DNA of 64,000 nucleotides, from contig NZ_CP087134.1 of the NCBI RefSeq assembly GCF_020911925.1, forward strand, positions 1,674,001 through 1,738,000, read 5' to 3'. Below the pieces are notes generated by a model that was not told where the DNA came from, searched no databases, and was given only the letters and a program-made list of their open reading frames with translations. Positions 41,242 through 50,222 of the stretch are shown here, one piece after another. The DNA is from Flavobacterium cupriresistens. GTDB lineage: Bacteria; Bacteroidota; Bacteroidia; Flavobacteriales; Flavobacteriaceae. Numbering within the stretch: position 1 is the first letter of the stretch; every line of letters begins with the position of its first letter. The position numbers and the translations under genes are program-made.

Positions 41242-41724
41242 TTACAAGAACTTTTTATCGAACATAAAAGGGAGTAAGTTTTTTAGGGATGCCGATCTGT
41301 AAATTGCTCCAATTTCACCCATGAAATAAATCTCGATTGGAGTGTCTTGTTTGATTTCATATTCGGCAATTGATTGCCTGCAAGACCCACAAGGAGGAAT
41401 TGGCGCTTTTGTCTGATTCGTATCGGACGCAGCTGAGATTGCTATCTTCAAAATTTTGGCTTCAGGATAAACACTCCCCGCATGAAATATAGCCACACGT
41501 TCTGCACATAATCCTGACGGATATGCGGCGTTTTCCTGGTTAGATCCCAGAACTATTTTTCCGTTATCCAGTAATAAGGCGGCTCCAACTTTAAATTGAG
41601 AGTAAGGGGCATACGCTTTTTTGCGAATTTCGACTGCCTGATTCATTAATTCCTGAATGTCTGTTGGAAGTTCTTCAAATGAATCATAAGATAAAAATGA
41701 GGAGGTAAAGTTTATTTCTTTCAT
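41242..41724 (-). CDS. cdd: Cytidine deaminase
   Basis: 160 residues, tetrameric-type length. Zinc motifs are Cys73-Ala-Glu75 (GLCAERVAIFHAG) and Pro-Cys112-x2-Cys115 (PPCGSCRQSIAEY), plus the substrate motif YAPYSQFKVGAALLLDNG. Converts cytidine and deoxycytidine to uridine forms in pyrimidine salvage. It lies between pdhA and porV on the same strand with a porV terminator upstream and the pdhA promoter downstream, so it is probably transcribed alone. Confidence 0.95.
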   Translation of the reverse strand: MKEINFTSSFLSYDSFEELPTDIQELMNQAVEIRKKAYAPYSQFKVGAALLLDNGKIVLGSNQENAAYPSGLCAERVAIFHAGSVYPEAKILKIAISAASDTNQTKAPIPPCGSCRQSIAEYEIKQDTPIEIYFMGEIGAIYRSASLKNLLPFMFDKKFL

Positions 41725-41742
41725 TCTTTTTATGGGAAAAAA

Positions 41743-41774
41743 AATCCAAATTCCTAAAAGTAGAAATTTGGATT
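41743..41774 (-). terminator. Terminator of the porU-porV operon
   Basis: AATCCAAATT ... AATTTGGATT stem with a minus-strand T-run, 27 bp after the porV stop. Confidence 0.8.
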
Positions 41775-41801
41775 GTTGTTATTCTTTTAATTTATTTTCG
41801 T

Positions 41802-43001
41802 TTAGTATACTTCGTATTTGTCACCAAAGTTAAAGGTTAAAGAGAAACGAAGTGTATTTTCTAACGGATTTTTAACTTTTGAAGCTGAAAATAAGTAAGA
41901 GACGTCAACTTTTACGGCGCTATACTTAAAACCTGCTCCCAAAGAGAAGAACTGACGGCCTCCTTTTTCAGGGCTTTCGTGAAAGTAACCTGTTCGTATG
42001 GCAAACGAATCCTGATACAGGTATTCTCCAGCTATACTATAGGTGATTTCTTTTAATTCTTCGCTAAAGCCACCCGGTGCATCTCCAAAAGATTTAAAGA
42101 TTCCCGAAACCCAACCAATGTCGTTGTAGTTTTTATAGTTTATAGCGTTTGCTTCAGCTTGGTCAATGTCTCCCGGATCGGTAAAGTCTCCGTCACCATT
42201 AGCGTCAAATGGAGTTCCGGGTCCCGGAGGAGTTGGAACTAAAAGTTTTGTAAATTCGACACTAACGCCAATTTTATTGTAATCATCAAGGATAAAATCG
42301 AAACCACCACCCAGACGCAGGTTGGCAGGTAAAAAGTTAGAGCTTATGTTGTCATGGTCGTAGCTTATTTTTGGACCTATGTTTTGCATGTTAAAACCAC
42401 CTCTCCATCTTCCGTTAAAGGTGTTGTAAGCAATTTCCTCTGACTGATAAAATCCGGCAACGTCTACAGCGAATGAACCTGCTGCTGATGCATCAATATT
42501 TTCCGAAGCAATTTTTAAGTTAGAGCGTATGTATCTTGCTGCAACCGCCATTGAAAATTCATCGCTTAGTTTTAAGGAATAAGATCCGTCTAAAGCAAAT
42601 TCATTTGGGGATACAATATTTGGATCATCATTTGGATTAGCTCTTAGTTCAATATCTCCAAAACCAAAATAACGCAAACTACCGGCAAAAGCACTTCGTT
42701 CGTTAATTTTGTTGTAGTACGTTACTTGCCCAAGGGAAATATCGTTGGCTAAATCTGTTAAATAAGGAGTGTAACTGATAGAGAAGCCTTGTTTGTCTTC
42801 TGAAAAGGCATACTTGGCAGGATTCCATTGTTGTGAGAAAACATCAGCTGATGTGGCAACACCCTGATCCGCCAGACCGGCTGCTCTGGCATCTGCTGCA
42901 ACTAATAAAAATGGAACTCCAGTTGTAATTGGAACAATTTCCTGAGCTTTTACCTGTGAAAGAACTAAAAAACAAATTAAGAAGAGCGCTATTTTTTTCA
43001 T
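41802..43001 (-). CDS. porV: Type IX secretion system outer-membrane protein PorV
   Basis: 399 residues. Signal peptide (ALFLICFLVLSQVKAQ), then a FadL-like 14-strand barrel opening with the family block FLLVAADARAAGLADQGVAT and SQQWNPAKYAF and ending in FSLTFNFGDKYEVY. PorV is the T9SS shuttle that carries cargo with C-terminal signals to the attachment complex with the sortase PorU. It lies 42 bp after porU, with which it forms an operon. Confidence 0.96.
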   Translation of the reverse strand: MKKIALFLICFLVLSQVKAQEIVPITTGVPFLLVAADARAAGLADQGVATSADVFSQQWNPAKYAFSEDKQGFSISYTPYLTDLANDISLGQVTYYNKINERSAFAGSLRYFGFGDIELRANPNDDPNIVSPNEFALDGSYSLKLSDEFSMAVAARYIRSNLKIASENIDASAAGSFAVDVAGFYQSEEIAYNTFNGRWRGGFNMQNIGPKISYDHDNISSNFLPANLRLGGGFDFILDDYNKIGVSVEFTKLLVPTPPGPGTPFDANGDGDFTDPGDIDQAEANAINYKNYNDIGWVSGIFKSFGDAPGGFSEELKEITYSIAGEYLYQDSFAIRTGYFHESPEKGGRQFFSLGAGFKYSAVKVDVSYLFSASKVKNPLENTLRFSLTFNFGDKYEVY

Positions 43002-43043
43002 TTATTGAACTAAAATATGATTACGATACAAATATAGAAATTT

Positions 43044-46000
43044 TTACAAAATGACAAGCTTTTCATATTTTTCTGCCTTTTTATTTGTTAAGGTAGATTT
43101 TACGGTCAGTTTGTAAATGTAAACACCTTTTCCGATTTTGTCGCCAAAATCATCTTTTCCGTCCCAGGTTATTTCTCTTGATAAAAATCCTTCAGTGGTA
43201 ATGATTTGATTTTTTGTCCAAACAACTTTTCCGGTAATAGTCATTACCTGAACCTGAGCTTCTAAAGGCTCGTAAGGTCTGTTGTGTGAAAACCAAAATT
43301 GAGTGTAGGTCGAAAATGGATTGGGGTAATTAAGAACGTGTGACAGTGTTAGAGATTCGTCTCCAACTACTATAAATTGTATTTCGCTTGTTATGGGATT
43401 GTTGTAAACGTCCCATGCCGTAAAGCTTATAGTGTGCATTCCGGCAGCTAAATTTCGTAAAGGGAAACGCAGGTTTCCATTCGTATAATCGTCTAATTTG
43501 GTTTGATAGTAATCATTTAATACGAACGGATTGCTAACATCGCCATCTAAAATGGCTATAATGTCATGACCAATTCCGCTCGCGGTATTTATACCATTTT
43601 CGTCCTCCAGAAACGCCAATAGAAAAGGAGAACTATTTGTAATTCCACCCGAAACAAATGTTTCATCGTTCATATATAACTTAACTTTTGGACTTATATT
43701 GTCCTGTGGTGCATTTTCATTTACACCACCAATTTTAATGGTATTGTTAAAGCCGGTTTGGTTTTCCGGAAGGCCTTCTTTTTTGGAATAAAAGCTAATT
43801 CGGCCATTGTCAACAGGGATTCTGATGTCTCTGGGTACGATAAAGCTAAATTCGAATTGTCCGTTTTTAACAGAGGCATTTCCTCTGAAAATCGTTTCGC
43901 CAAGGATTTTAAACGACATGGGAGGGCTGAAACCATCGTTGTTTAAGGTGGTGGTTGTAATTAGTTTGTCAAAAATAGCGGTAGATAATTCTCCGTTATA
44001 ATTGCTTAACAGATTGTTGTTTTCATCGGTTATTTCACCCGTAAGTTTGATTTTTGAAAGGGACTTTAAATCAGGAATCGGTTGTGAGATAATAATATCG
44101 TTTACTTTTGTTAAATTAATTTTAGGTTTTGGAATAGCTAACATCAAAGCCGGGTCGCCTAAGTATAAAATTACGTTACTGGAGGAACTAGGGGTGTCGT
44201 TTTTAGAAATTCGCAGTGTTTCGGCAATGGTTGTATATTGATTGGATCCGTAAGCAAGTAAGTTTCTGCTCAGATTGTCATTGAAGTTTTCGGCATTAAA
44301 TTGACCAATGGCGCGAATAGTGGTAAGCATCGAAATGGCACCTCCCTTAGGATTCCAGAAAACGTATTCTCCTGCCGTTGGTTTGGTAGGGTCGTCAAAT
44401 CGGGAGAAGTCACAGGTGATGGTGATAAATAAGGGATATTTGTATTGATTGTTTAGGTTTTGTCCGTCTGCTTTTTCCCAAATGCGTTCACTTGCCAGAC
44501 CATCTTCTCCACCATGACCAAGATAATTAAATACCAAAGCTCCTTTTTCAAAAGCATTAAAGAAATCTGTTCTTGCTTTGGGATATCTCGATCCACCTGA
44601 AGAAGCTTCCTGTGTATAGGAGTCAAGGAAGATTTTGTCAATGTTAAAAAATGGTTTTTCAGTTGCAATAACATCTGCTAGACTGTTTTGTCTGGATTGT
44701 AAAGAGGCGTCCGAGCTTTTGTCTGCATCATCGCTGATTAGGACAAAGTTATTTCTCCAGTTTCCAAAAGACTTAATGTTGTGATAGTCGAGAACCTTAT
44801 TGACCATTTCCTGTGCCTGACCATTGTCGGAAACCAACATTCGTCCAACGGCTATATCGATCCCTTTAGCAAAAGAAGTCAGGTTTCCTTCGTTGGGATC
44901 CATTAGTCCAAAAAAATCATCAGATGCAAAGGAGGCTTCTCCGGTTGTGTTGCTTATTAAAGATTGATATATAGGTACAATATTGTTGTTGCTTCGGGTG
45001 CGGTTTTTATAATCAAAAGAAGCGTCTCCAAATAAATTCAGGTATTTTATCTTTTTTTCAGGTGAAGAAGCATTATCGTAAATGTATTTAATGCAGTTTC
45101 TGATCGCTGCAATATCCTGTTTCCCAGAAGAGAATTCCTGATAGATGTTTTCTAATGCGATTACTTTTACACTTAGATTGGAATTGTTGCGGTGAAAATT
45201 AGCTAGATTTTCAGCTTGTGAAAGTAAAAATCGTGGCGTAACGATGACATAATCGATGTCCTGGAAAGCATTTTGATTGTTCTTTAAAAGAGTTCCTTTT
45301 AAATTCTGATTGCCGATTTTTGATTGGTTTTCTTTTGAAGGACTGTAATAATCGGCAGGAACAAGTGTGATGTATTTTCGAATTTCTCCCAGTGGAGCTT
45401 TGAAGCTAAAATTAGTCAGATTTGGGTTTTCAATTTTCGATACATTATATAGGTCTGTAATATCCCAAATTTGTGCGATTCCTGCGGCATTGCCAATAGT
45501 GTAATTTACGATTCCTGCAGTTGAACCGGCTAAATCATATTGAAATCTAAATTGTTTTCCGGTTCCCAGTAGTTTTCTTTTGGCTACTAAGTTGATGTAA
45601 TCCAGGTATCCTTTTGATCCGGGTACACCATTATTGATGTACGTTAGTTTTATTTTTACATTTTCACTGCCTAAAAAAGAAGTGTTTTGAGGAAGTTGAG
45701 CGCTGAAAAATTTTAAATCAGGATCCGATCCTAAACTGTTAAAGTTAAGAGTGCCGATGTTTTGTTCATTTGCAGAAATTTTAAATGAAGTGGCTGTATA
45801 GGCTGCTGAAGCTGCGTTTAGCTGTATTTTTATAGGAGTAGTCGTTTCAAGATTGGGGAAGTTAAAGTTGAATTCCTGCTCTGTGTCGATGTCGAATGCT
45901 TCTCCGTACCATTGACGACCGGTGTGGGCAATGTTTATTTTGTCAATTTCATGGTATTGATAGTCGTCATAGGTGCTTAATTCTAAGGTGCTGTTATTTG

Positions 46001-46880
46001 TCGGTTGATTGGCAGTTGGAATTCGCTTCCCGTCTCCACCGCTAATGGTAATATAATAGTACGATTTTGTATCAAAGACATTCGAATTTGTTTGGCTTTC
46101 CGTGTTCCAGTTGTCTACTCCTTCACCATAAAAAAGAATGTGGTCATCATTGTCGAAAGTACCGTCATTTTCTCCAATAACCACAATTGCATTTTCGGTT
46201 AAATCATCAGGATAGTAAATGTTGTTGGCGAGAGGGAGCATTCTGCCTCCGTTTCCGTAGATTTTGATTCGTCTCGGGTCGACTTTTCCGGCATCAAAAC
46301 CTAAGCTTTGTAAAAACGATTTGGAGATGCTGTAAATGCCTGATTTTTCGATGTAAAAGCGATACCAGTCCCCTGTCGCTAAAACCGAATTTTGTATTCC
46401 GCTTGATTTTTGAAAGGAAGAAGAGTTATTATTTCTGGATGTAGTGTTGTTTATTGAATACGAAAAAGAGCGGACACGTTTGAAGCTGTTTCCTTCTTTT
46501 ATAATTGGATAAAGTGCGATGAAAGCTTGCTTTTTATCACGTGCCGAAGCGATTTCCAGCGTTTCGTTTAGTTTGGCAGGGATGTTTTCGAGTGTTAAAT
46601 CTCCCAGTTCCGAAATCGAAATTGGTTCGTATACCACATTCGTAACCTGAAGCGAATTGGTGTTTGAGTAGTTGGATTCTCCTAAACCAAGAAGTAATGT
46701 TATGTTTTTTTTAGTAGTATCAAACCGGAATGCCGCTCCTGAAAAGAAAGGAATAACGATTTTATTGTCGCCAATGCCCGTCTCTTTTTTGCTTTTCCAA
46801 TCTAGTGTAAAGCTCCCGTTTGTCTGGGAAAATGAGGCAAATGAGAGGAGTAGCAGGTATAGAAATAAGACTTGTTTCAT
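43044..46880 (-). CDS. porU: Type IX secretion system sortase PorU (C25 family)
   Basis: 1278 residues. Signal peptide (LFLYLLLLSFASFSQ). The gingipain-type C25 domain occupies ~530-930 with the catalytic His789 (YLGHGGEDGLASERIW) and Cys823 (ITITCDFSRFDDP). The remainder is beta-rich, and the C-terminal ~90 residues (LNYPNPFSTYTQFWFSH ... GVYIYKLTVKS) are a type IX sorting-like domain of the kind seen in PorU. It cleaves the C-terminal signal of cargo and transfers the cargo to A-LPS or another anchor. Divergent from gldJ, as in F. johnsoniae. Confidence 0.95.
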   Translation of the reverse strand: MKQVLFLYLLLLSFASFSQTNGSFTLDWKSKKETGIGDNKIVIPFFSGAAFRFDTTKKNITLLLGLGESNYSNTNSLQVTNVVYEPISISELGDLTLENIPAKLNETLEIASARDKKQAFIALYPIIKEGNSFKRVRSFSYSINNTTSRNNNSSSFQKSSGIQNSVLATGDWYRFYIEKSGIYSISKSFLQSLGFDAGKVDPRRIKIYGNGGRMLPLANNIYYPDDLTENAIVVIGENDGTFDNDDHILFYGEGVDNWNTESQTNSNVFDTKSYYYITISGGDGKRIPTANQPTNNSTLELSTYDDYQYHEIDKINIAHTGRQWYGEAFDIDTEQEFNFNFPNLETTTPIKIQLNAASAAYTATSFKISANEQNIGTLNFNSLGSDPDLKFFSAQLPQNTSFLGSENVKIKLTYINNGVPGSKGYLDYINLVAKRKLLGTGKQFRFQYDLAGSTAGIVNYTIGNAAGIAQIWDITDLYNVSKIENPNLTNFSFKAPLGEIRKYITLVPADYYSPSKENQSKIGNQNLKGTLLKNNQNAFQDIDYVIVTPRFLLSQAENLANFHRNNSNLSVKVIALENIYQEFSSGKQDIAAIRNCIKYIYDNASSPEKKIKYLNLFGDASFDYKNRTRSNNNIVPIYQSLISNTTGEASFASDDFFGLMDPNEGNLTSFAKGIDIAVGRMLVSDNGQAQEMVNKVLDYHNIKSFGNWRNNFVLISDDADKSSDASLQSRQNSLADVIATEKPFFNIDKIFLDSYTQEASSGGSRYPKARTDFFNAFEKGALVFNYLGHGGEDGLASERIWEKADGQNLNNQYKYPLFITITCDFSRFDDPTKPTAGEYVFWNPKGGAISMLTTIRAIGQFNAENFNDNLSRNLLAYGSNQYTTIAETLRISKNDTPSSSSNVILYLGDPALMLAIPKPKINLTKVNDIIISQPIPDLKSLSKIKLTGEITDENNNLLSNYNGELSTAIFDKLITTTTLNNDGFSPPMSFKILGETIFRGNASVKNGQFEFSFIVPRDIRIPVDNGRISFYSKKEGLPENQTGFNNTIKIGGVNENAPQDNISPKVKLYMNDETFVSGGITNSSPFLLAFLEDENGINTASGIGHDIIAILDGDVSNPFVLNDYYQTKLDDYTNGNLRFPLRNLAAGMHTISFTAWDVYNNPITSEIQFIVVGDESLTLSHVLNYPNPFSTYTQFWFSHNRPYEPLEAQVQVMTITGKVVWTKNQIITTEGFLSREITWDGKDDFGDKIGKGVYIYKLTVKSTLTNKKAEKYEKLVIL

Positions 46881-46963
46881 AGACTGAAAAAACGTGATTA
46901 TTTTTAAAATATTTTAGTAAGTAAAAATATAGTATTTCATGTTATAGTAAATAATAAAAAGTA

Positions 46964-46971
46964 TATTTTTG
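46964..46971 (+). promoter_or_regulatory. Putative -7 element of gldJ
   Basis: TATTTTTG, ~117 bp before the gldJ start, giving a long leader; no clear -33 element. Confidence 0.4.
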
Positions 46972-47087
46972 CGTTCGTAACTATAGGTTATTTTCTGGTA
47001 AAAAACAGCTAAATAAAATTATTAGAACAGATGTTGCTAATTAAATGTTAATTATTATATTGCAGCACCTAAATTTATCACCTAAGA

Positions 47088-48779
47088 ATGAGTATGAAAG
47101 TAAACAAAATTGTAGCCTTGCAATTAATGATGTCAATGGTATTGATGTTAGGCACGGCTAGTTGTAGCAAAAAATCGAGTTCCAGTCACGCTTCCAGAGC
47201 TACTGGTTGGGATGTAGATAGTCAGAATGGAACTGCAGCCAGAAACGCAGGCAAAAAACAACAGGCTGGTCCTGGTTTGGTTTTTGTTGAAGGAGGTACA
47301 TTTACTATGGGTAAAGTACAGGATGATGTTATGCACGATTGGAATAACACACCAACTCAACAACACGTTCAGTCATTCTATATGGATGAAACAGAAGTTA
47401 CCAACGGTATGTATTTAGAGTACCTGGAATGGCTTAAGAAGGTTTTCCCACCAACAGAAGAAAATTACAAAAACATTTACGAAGGAGCATCTCCTGATAC
47501 TTTAGTATGGAGAAATCGTTTAGGATACAACGAAACGATGACGAATAACTATTTAAGACACCCATCTTATGCAAACTACCCAGTAGTTGGTGTGAACTGG
47601 ATTCAGGCTGTTGAATTTAGTAAATGGAGAACAGACCGTGTAAACGAAGCTGTTTTAGAAAAAGACGGATATCTTAAAAAAGGAGCTAAAACTCAGGATG
47701 TAAGTGCTGAGAGTTTGTTTAATACAGAAGCTTACCTTGCATCACCATCTACTACTTACGGTGGTAATGAAGAATTGGTGTTGAAGAAAAATCCAAGCGG
47801 TAGAAAATTAAAAGCAGGGAAAGACGGTGTAGTTCCGGATGCTAAAAATGTATACGCACAACGTTCTTCAGGTGTGATTTTACCGGAGTACAGACTTCCT
47901 ACAGAAGCAGAGTGGGAATACGCTGCTGCAGCTGATGTTGGACAAAGAGAATACAATATATATAAAGGACAAAAGAAATATCCTTGGTCCGGAGATTATA
48001 CACGTTCTTCTAAACGTAAAAATAAAGGAGATCAATTGGCTAACTTTAAACAAGGAAACGGTGATTACGGTGGAATTGCTGGTTGGTCAGATGATGGTGC
48101 AGATATTACAAATTCTGTGAAAAGTTATGCTGCAAATGATTTCGGATTGTACGACATGGCAGGTAACGTTGCAGAATGGGTAGCTGACGTTTACAGACCT
48201 ATTATTGATAATGAGGCGAATGATTTTAACTACTATAGAGGAAATCAATATGCTAAAAACAAAATTGGTAAAGACGGTAAACTTGAAATTATTACGAAAG
48301 AGAATATCAAATACGATACTTTAAGTAATGGTAAAGTTGTAGCAAGAAACCTTCCTGGTGAAATTGCTCAAGTACCAGTTGATGAAAACGAAACGTATTT
48401 GAGAACTAATTTCAGTACAAGCGACAATATCAACTATAGAGATGGTGATAAACAATCATCTAAATATTTTGACTTTGGAGATTCTGAATCTGGTGCAAAA
48501 GCTGATCAAGCAATGTACAATTCACCAAAACATAATATCACTACTGATAGTTTAGGTAAAATGATTAGAAAATATGACAACACTAGTAAACGTACTACTT
48601 TAATCGACGATAAAGTGAGAGTTTACAAAGGTGGTTCTTGGAGAGATAGAGCGTATTGGTTAGATCCTGCTCAAAGAAGATATTTCCCTCAGGATATGGC
48701 AACTGATTACATCGGATTTAGATGTGCAATGTCTAGAGTAGGTTCAAAAGCCGAAAAAAGAAAATCGCCTAGAAACTAA
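47088..48779 (+). CDS. gldJ: Gliding motility lipoprotein GldJ
   Basis: 563 residues from the ATG at 47088 (an alternative ATG two codons on). Lipoprotein signal (MMSMVLMLGTASCSKK, Cys ~25). The mature protein is a formylglycine-generating-enzyme-like (SUMF1) domain (~60-545: GPGLVFVEGGTFTMGK, FYMDETEVTNGMYLEY, YRLPTEAEWEYAAAADVG, DMAGNVAEWVADVY, GGSWRDRAYW). In F. johnsoniae GldJ is essential for gliding and for stability of GldK and the T9SS core. The catalytic Cys pair of true FGE is not present, so it is probably structural. Divergent from porU-porV. Confidence 0.95.
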   Translation: MSMKVNKIVALQLMMSMVLMLGTASCSKKSSSSHASRATGWDVDSQNGTAARNAGKKQQAGPGLVFVEGGTFTMGKVQDDVMHDWNNTPTQQHVQSFYMDETEVTNGMYLEYLEWLKKVFPPTEENYKNIYEGASPDTLVWRNRLGYNETMTNNYLRHPSYANYPVVGVNWIQAVEFSKWRTDRVNEAVLEKDGYLKKGAKTQDVSAESLFNTEAYLASPSTTYGGNEELVLKKNPSGRKLKAGKDGVVPDAKNVYAQRSSGVILPEYRLPTEAEWEYAAAADVGQREYNIYKGQKKYPWSGDYTRSSKRKNKGDQLANFKQGNGDYGGIAGWSDDGADITNSVKSYAANDFGLYDMAGNVAEWVADVYRPIIDNEANDFNYYRGNQYAKNKIGKDGKLEIITKENIKYDTLSNGKVVARNLPGEIAQVPVDENETYLRTNFSTSDNINYRDGDKQSSKYFDFGDSESGAKADQAMYNSPKHNITTDSLGKMIRKYDNTSKRTTLIDDKVRVYKGGSWRDRAYWLDPAQRRYFPQDMATDYIGFRCAMSRVGSKAEKRKSPRN

Positions 48780-48804
48780 GTTTTAGAAATTTCAATATAA
48801 AAAG

Positions 48805-48850
48805 TTCCAAATTCCAAATGCTGAATATTTCAGTATGGAATTTGGAATTT
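48805..48850 (+). terminator. Terminator of gldJ
   Basis: Perfect 12-bp stem TTCCAAATTCCA (48805-48816) and TGGAATTTGGAA (48836-48847) with a T-run after it. Its right arm contains an ATG at 48835 in frame with murF, which is therefore not the real murF start. Confidence 0.9.
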
Positions 48851-48894
48851 TTTTATGTTTTTTTTCTATTTTTATGACCCTTAAAATTTTATAT

Positions 48895-50178
48895 ATGAAT
48901 ATTCAGGACATTCATAATTTGTTTTTACAATGTAAATCTGTTTCAATTGATACAAGAAAAATTGAAGCAAATTCTATGTTTTTTGCCATCAAAGGAGAGA
49001 ATTTTGATGCCAATACGTTTACGCAACAAGCTCTTGATTTAGGAGCTCTGTTTGTTGTTATTGACAATGCTGCTTACTTTATTGACGAAAGAACAATACT
49101 GGTTGAGAATAGCCTGGAAACCTTGCAGGAATTAGCAAAATTTCACCGTACTTATTTAGGATTACCTGTTATTGCTTTAACGGGTAGTAATGGTAAAACG
49201 ACCACAAAAGAGCTTATAAATGTAGTTTTGTCTAAAAAATTCAAAACAAAAGCGACCATCGGAAATCTGAATAATCATATTGGGGTTCCGTTAACGATTT
49301 TGTCCTTTACAAAGGAAACAGAACTCGGGATTGTCGAAATGGGAGCTAATCATAAAAAGGAAATTGCATTTTTATGTGAAATCGCACAACCGGATTATGG
49401 CTATATAACCAATTTTGGGAAAGCGCATTTAGAAGGTTTCGGTGGAGTCGAAGGCGTGATACAAGGTAAAAGTGAGATGTATGAATATCTCGTTAAGAAT
49501 AAAAAAACAGCTTTTATAAATCTGGAAGACCCTATTCAGGTCGATAAGTCTAAGGCTATTCAATCGTTTACTTTTGGTCTTAACAAAGAACAGGCTGACA
49601 TTAAAATCAGGAGTGTAGAGACCAATCCTTTTGTAGCGATTCGTTATGACGGATTTGCTGTCCAATCGAATTTGATTGGACTTTATAATGCTAATAATAT
49701 CAATGCTGCAGTGGCGATCGGTACTTATTTTAAAGTGGCTGATAATGATATAAAATCGGCTATTGAAGCCTATACACCCGACAATAACAGATCGCAACTA
49801 TTAAAAAAGGGATCCAATCAGATTATATTAGATGCTTATAATGCGAATCCAAGTAGTATGGCCGTTGCAATTGCCAATTTCATACAACTGGACAATCAGA
49901 ACAAAATAATGATTTTGGGAGATATGTTTGAACTTGGAAACGAAAGTGAGCAAGAACATAAAATTATTGTGGATGCAGTAGTCGGTCAAGATCAATCTGT
50001 CTGTTATTTAATCGGAAAAGCTTTTTATCTGCATAATATTTCAAACGAGAAGGTTCGTTTTTTTGAAACCTTTGACGCTTTTGCAGACTTTTTAAAATCG
50101 ATTAAACTGGAAGATCACACTATTTTGATCAAAGGCTCCAGAGGAATGGCATTGGAGCGTACTTTGGATTATATTTAA
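48895..50178 (+). CDS. murF: UDP-N-acetylmuramoyl-tripeptide--D-Ala-D-Ala ligase
   Basis: 427 residues from the ATG at 48895 (MNIQDIHNLFLQCKSV), chosen because a longer frame from 48835 would start inside the gldJ terminator. N-terminal UDP-MurNAc-binding domain, P-loop ALTGSNGKTTTKELI (~104), the central ligase region (GIVEMGANHKKEIAFLCEI) and the C-terminal domain (DAYNANPSSMAVAIANF). It adds D-Ala-D-Ala to UDP-MurNAc-tripeptide in peptidoglycan precursor synthesis; cytosolic. Confidence 0.96.
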   Translation: MNIQDIHNLFLQCKSVSIDTRKIEANSMFFAIKGENFDANTFTQQALDLGALFVVIDNAAYFIDERTILVENSLETLQELAKFHRTYLGLPVIALTGSNGKTTTKELINVVLSKKFKTKATIGNLNNHIGVPLTILSFTKETELGIVEMGANHKKEIAFLCEIAQPDYGYITNFGKAHLEGFGGVEGVIQGKSEMYEYLVKNKKTAFINLEDPIQVDKSKAIQSFTFGLNKEQADIKIRSVETNPFVAIRYDGFAVQSNLIGLYNANNINAAVAIGTYFKVADNDIKSAIEAYTPDNNRSQLLKKGSNQIILDAYNANPSSMAVAIANFIQLDNQNKIMILGDMFELGNESEQEHKIIVDAVVGQDQSVCYLIGKAFYLHNISNEKVRFFETFDAFADFLKSIKLEDHTILIKGSRGMALERTLDYI

Positions 50179-50191
50179 AGAAATAAAAGAG

Positions 50192-50222
50192 AATGCCATC
50201 AGTTAATGATGGCATTTTTTTT
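50192..50222. terminator. Bidirectional terminator, murF / regulator gene
   Basis: Perfect 10-bp stem AATGCCATCA/TGATGGCATT (50192-50201, 50207-50216) with loop GTTAA and a T-run after it. It serves murF and the convergent regulator gene whose stop overlaps its end. Confidence 0.85.
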
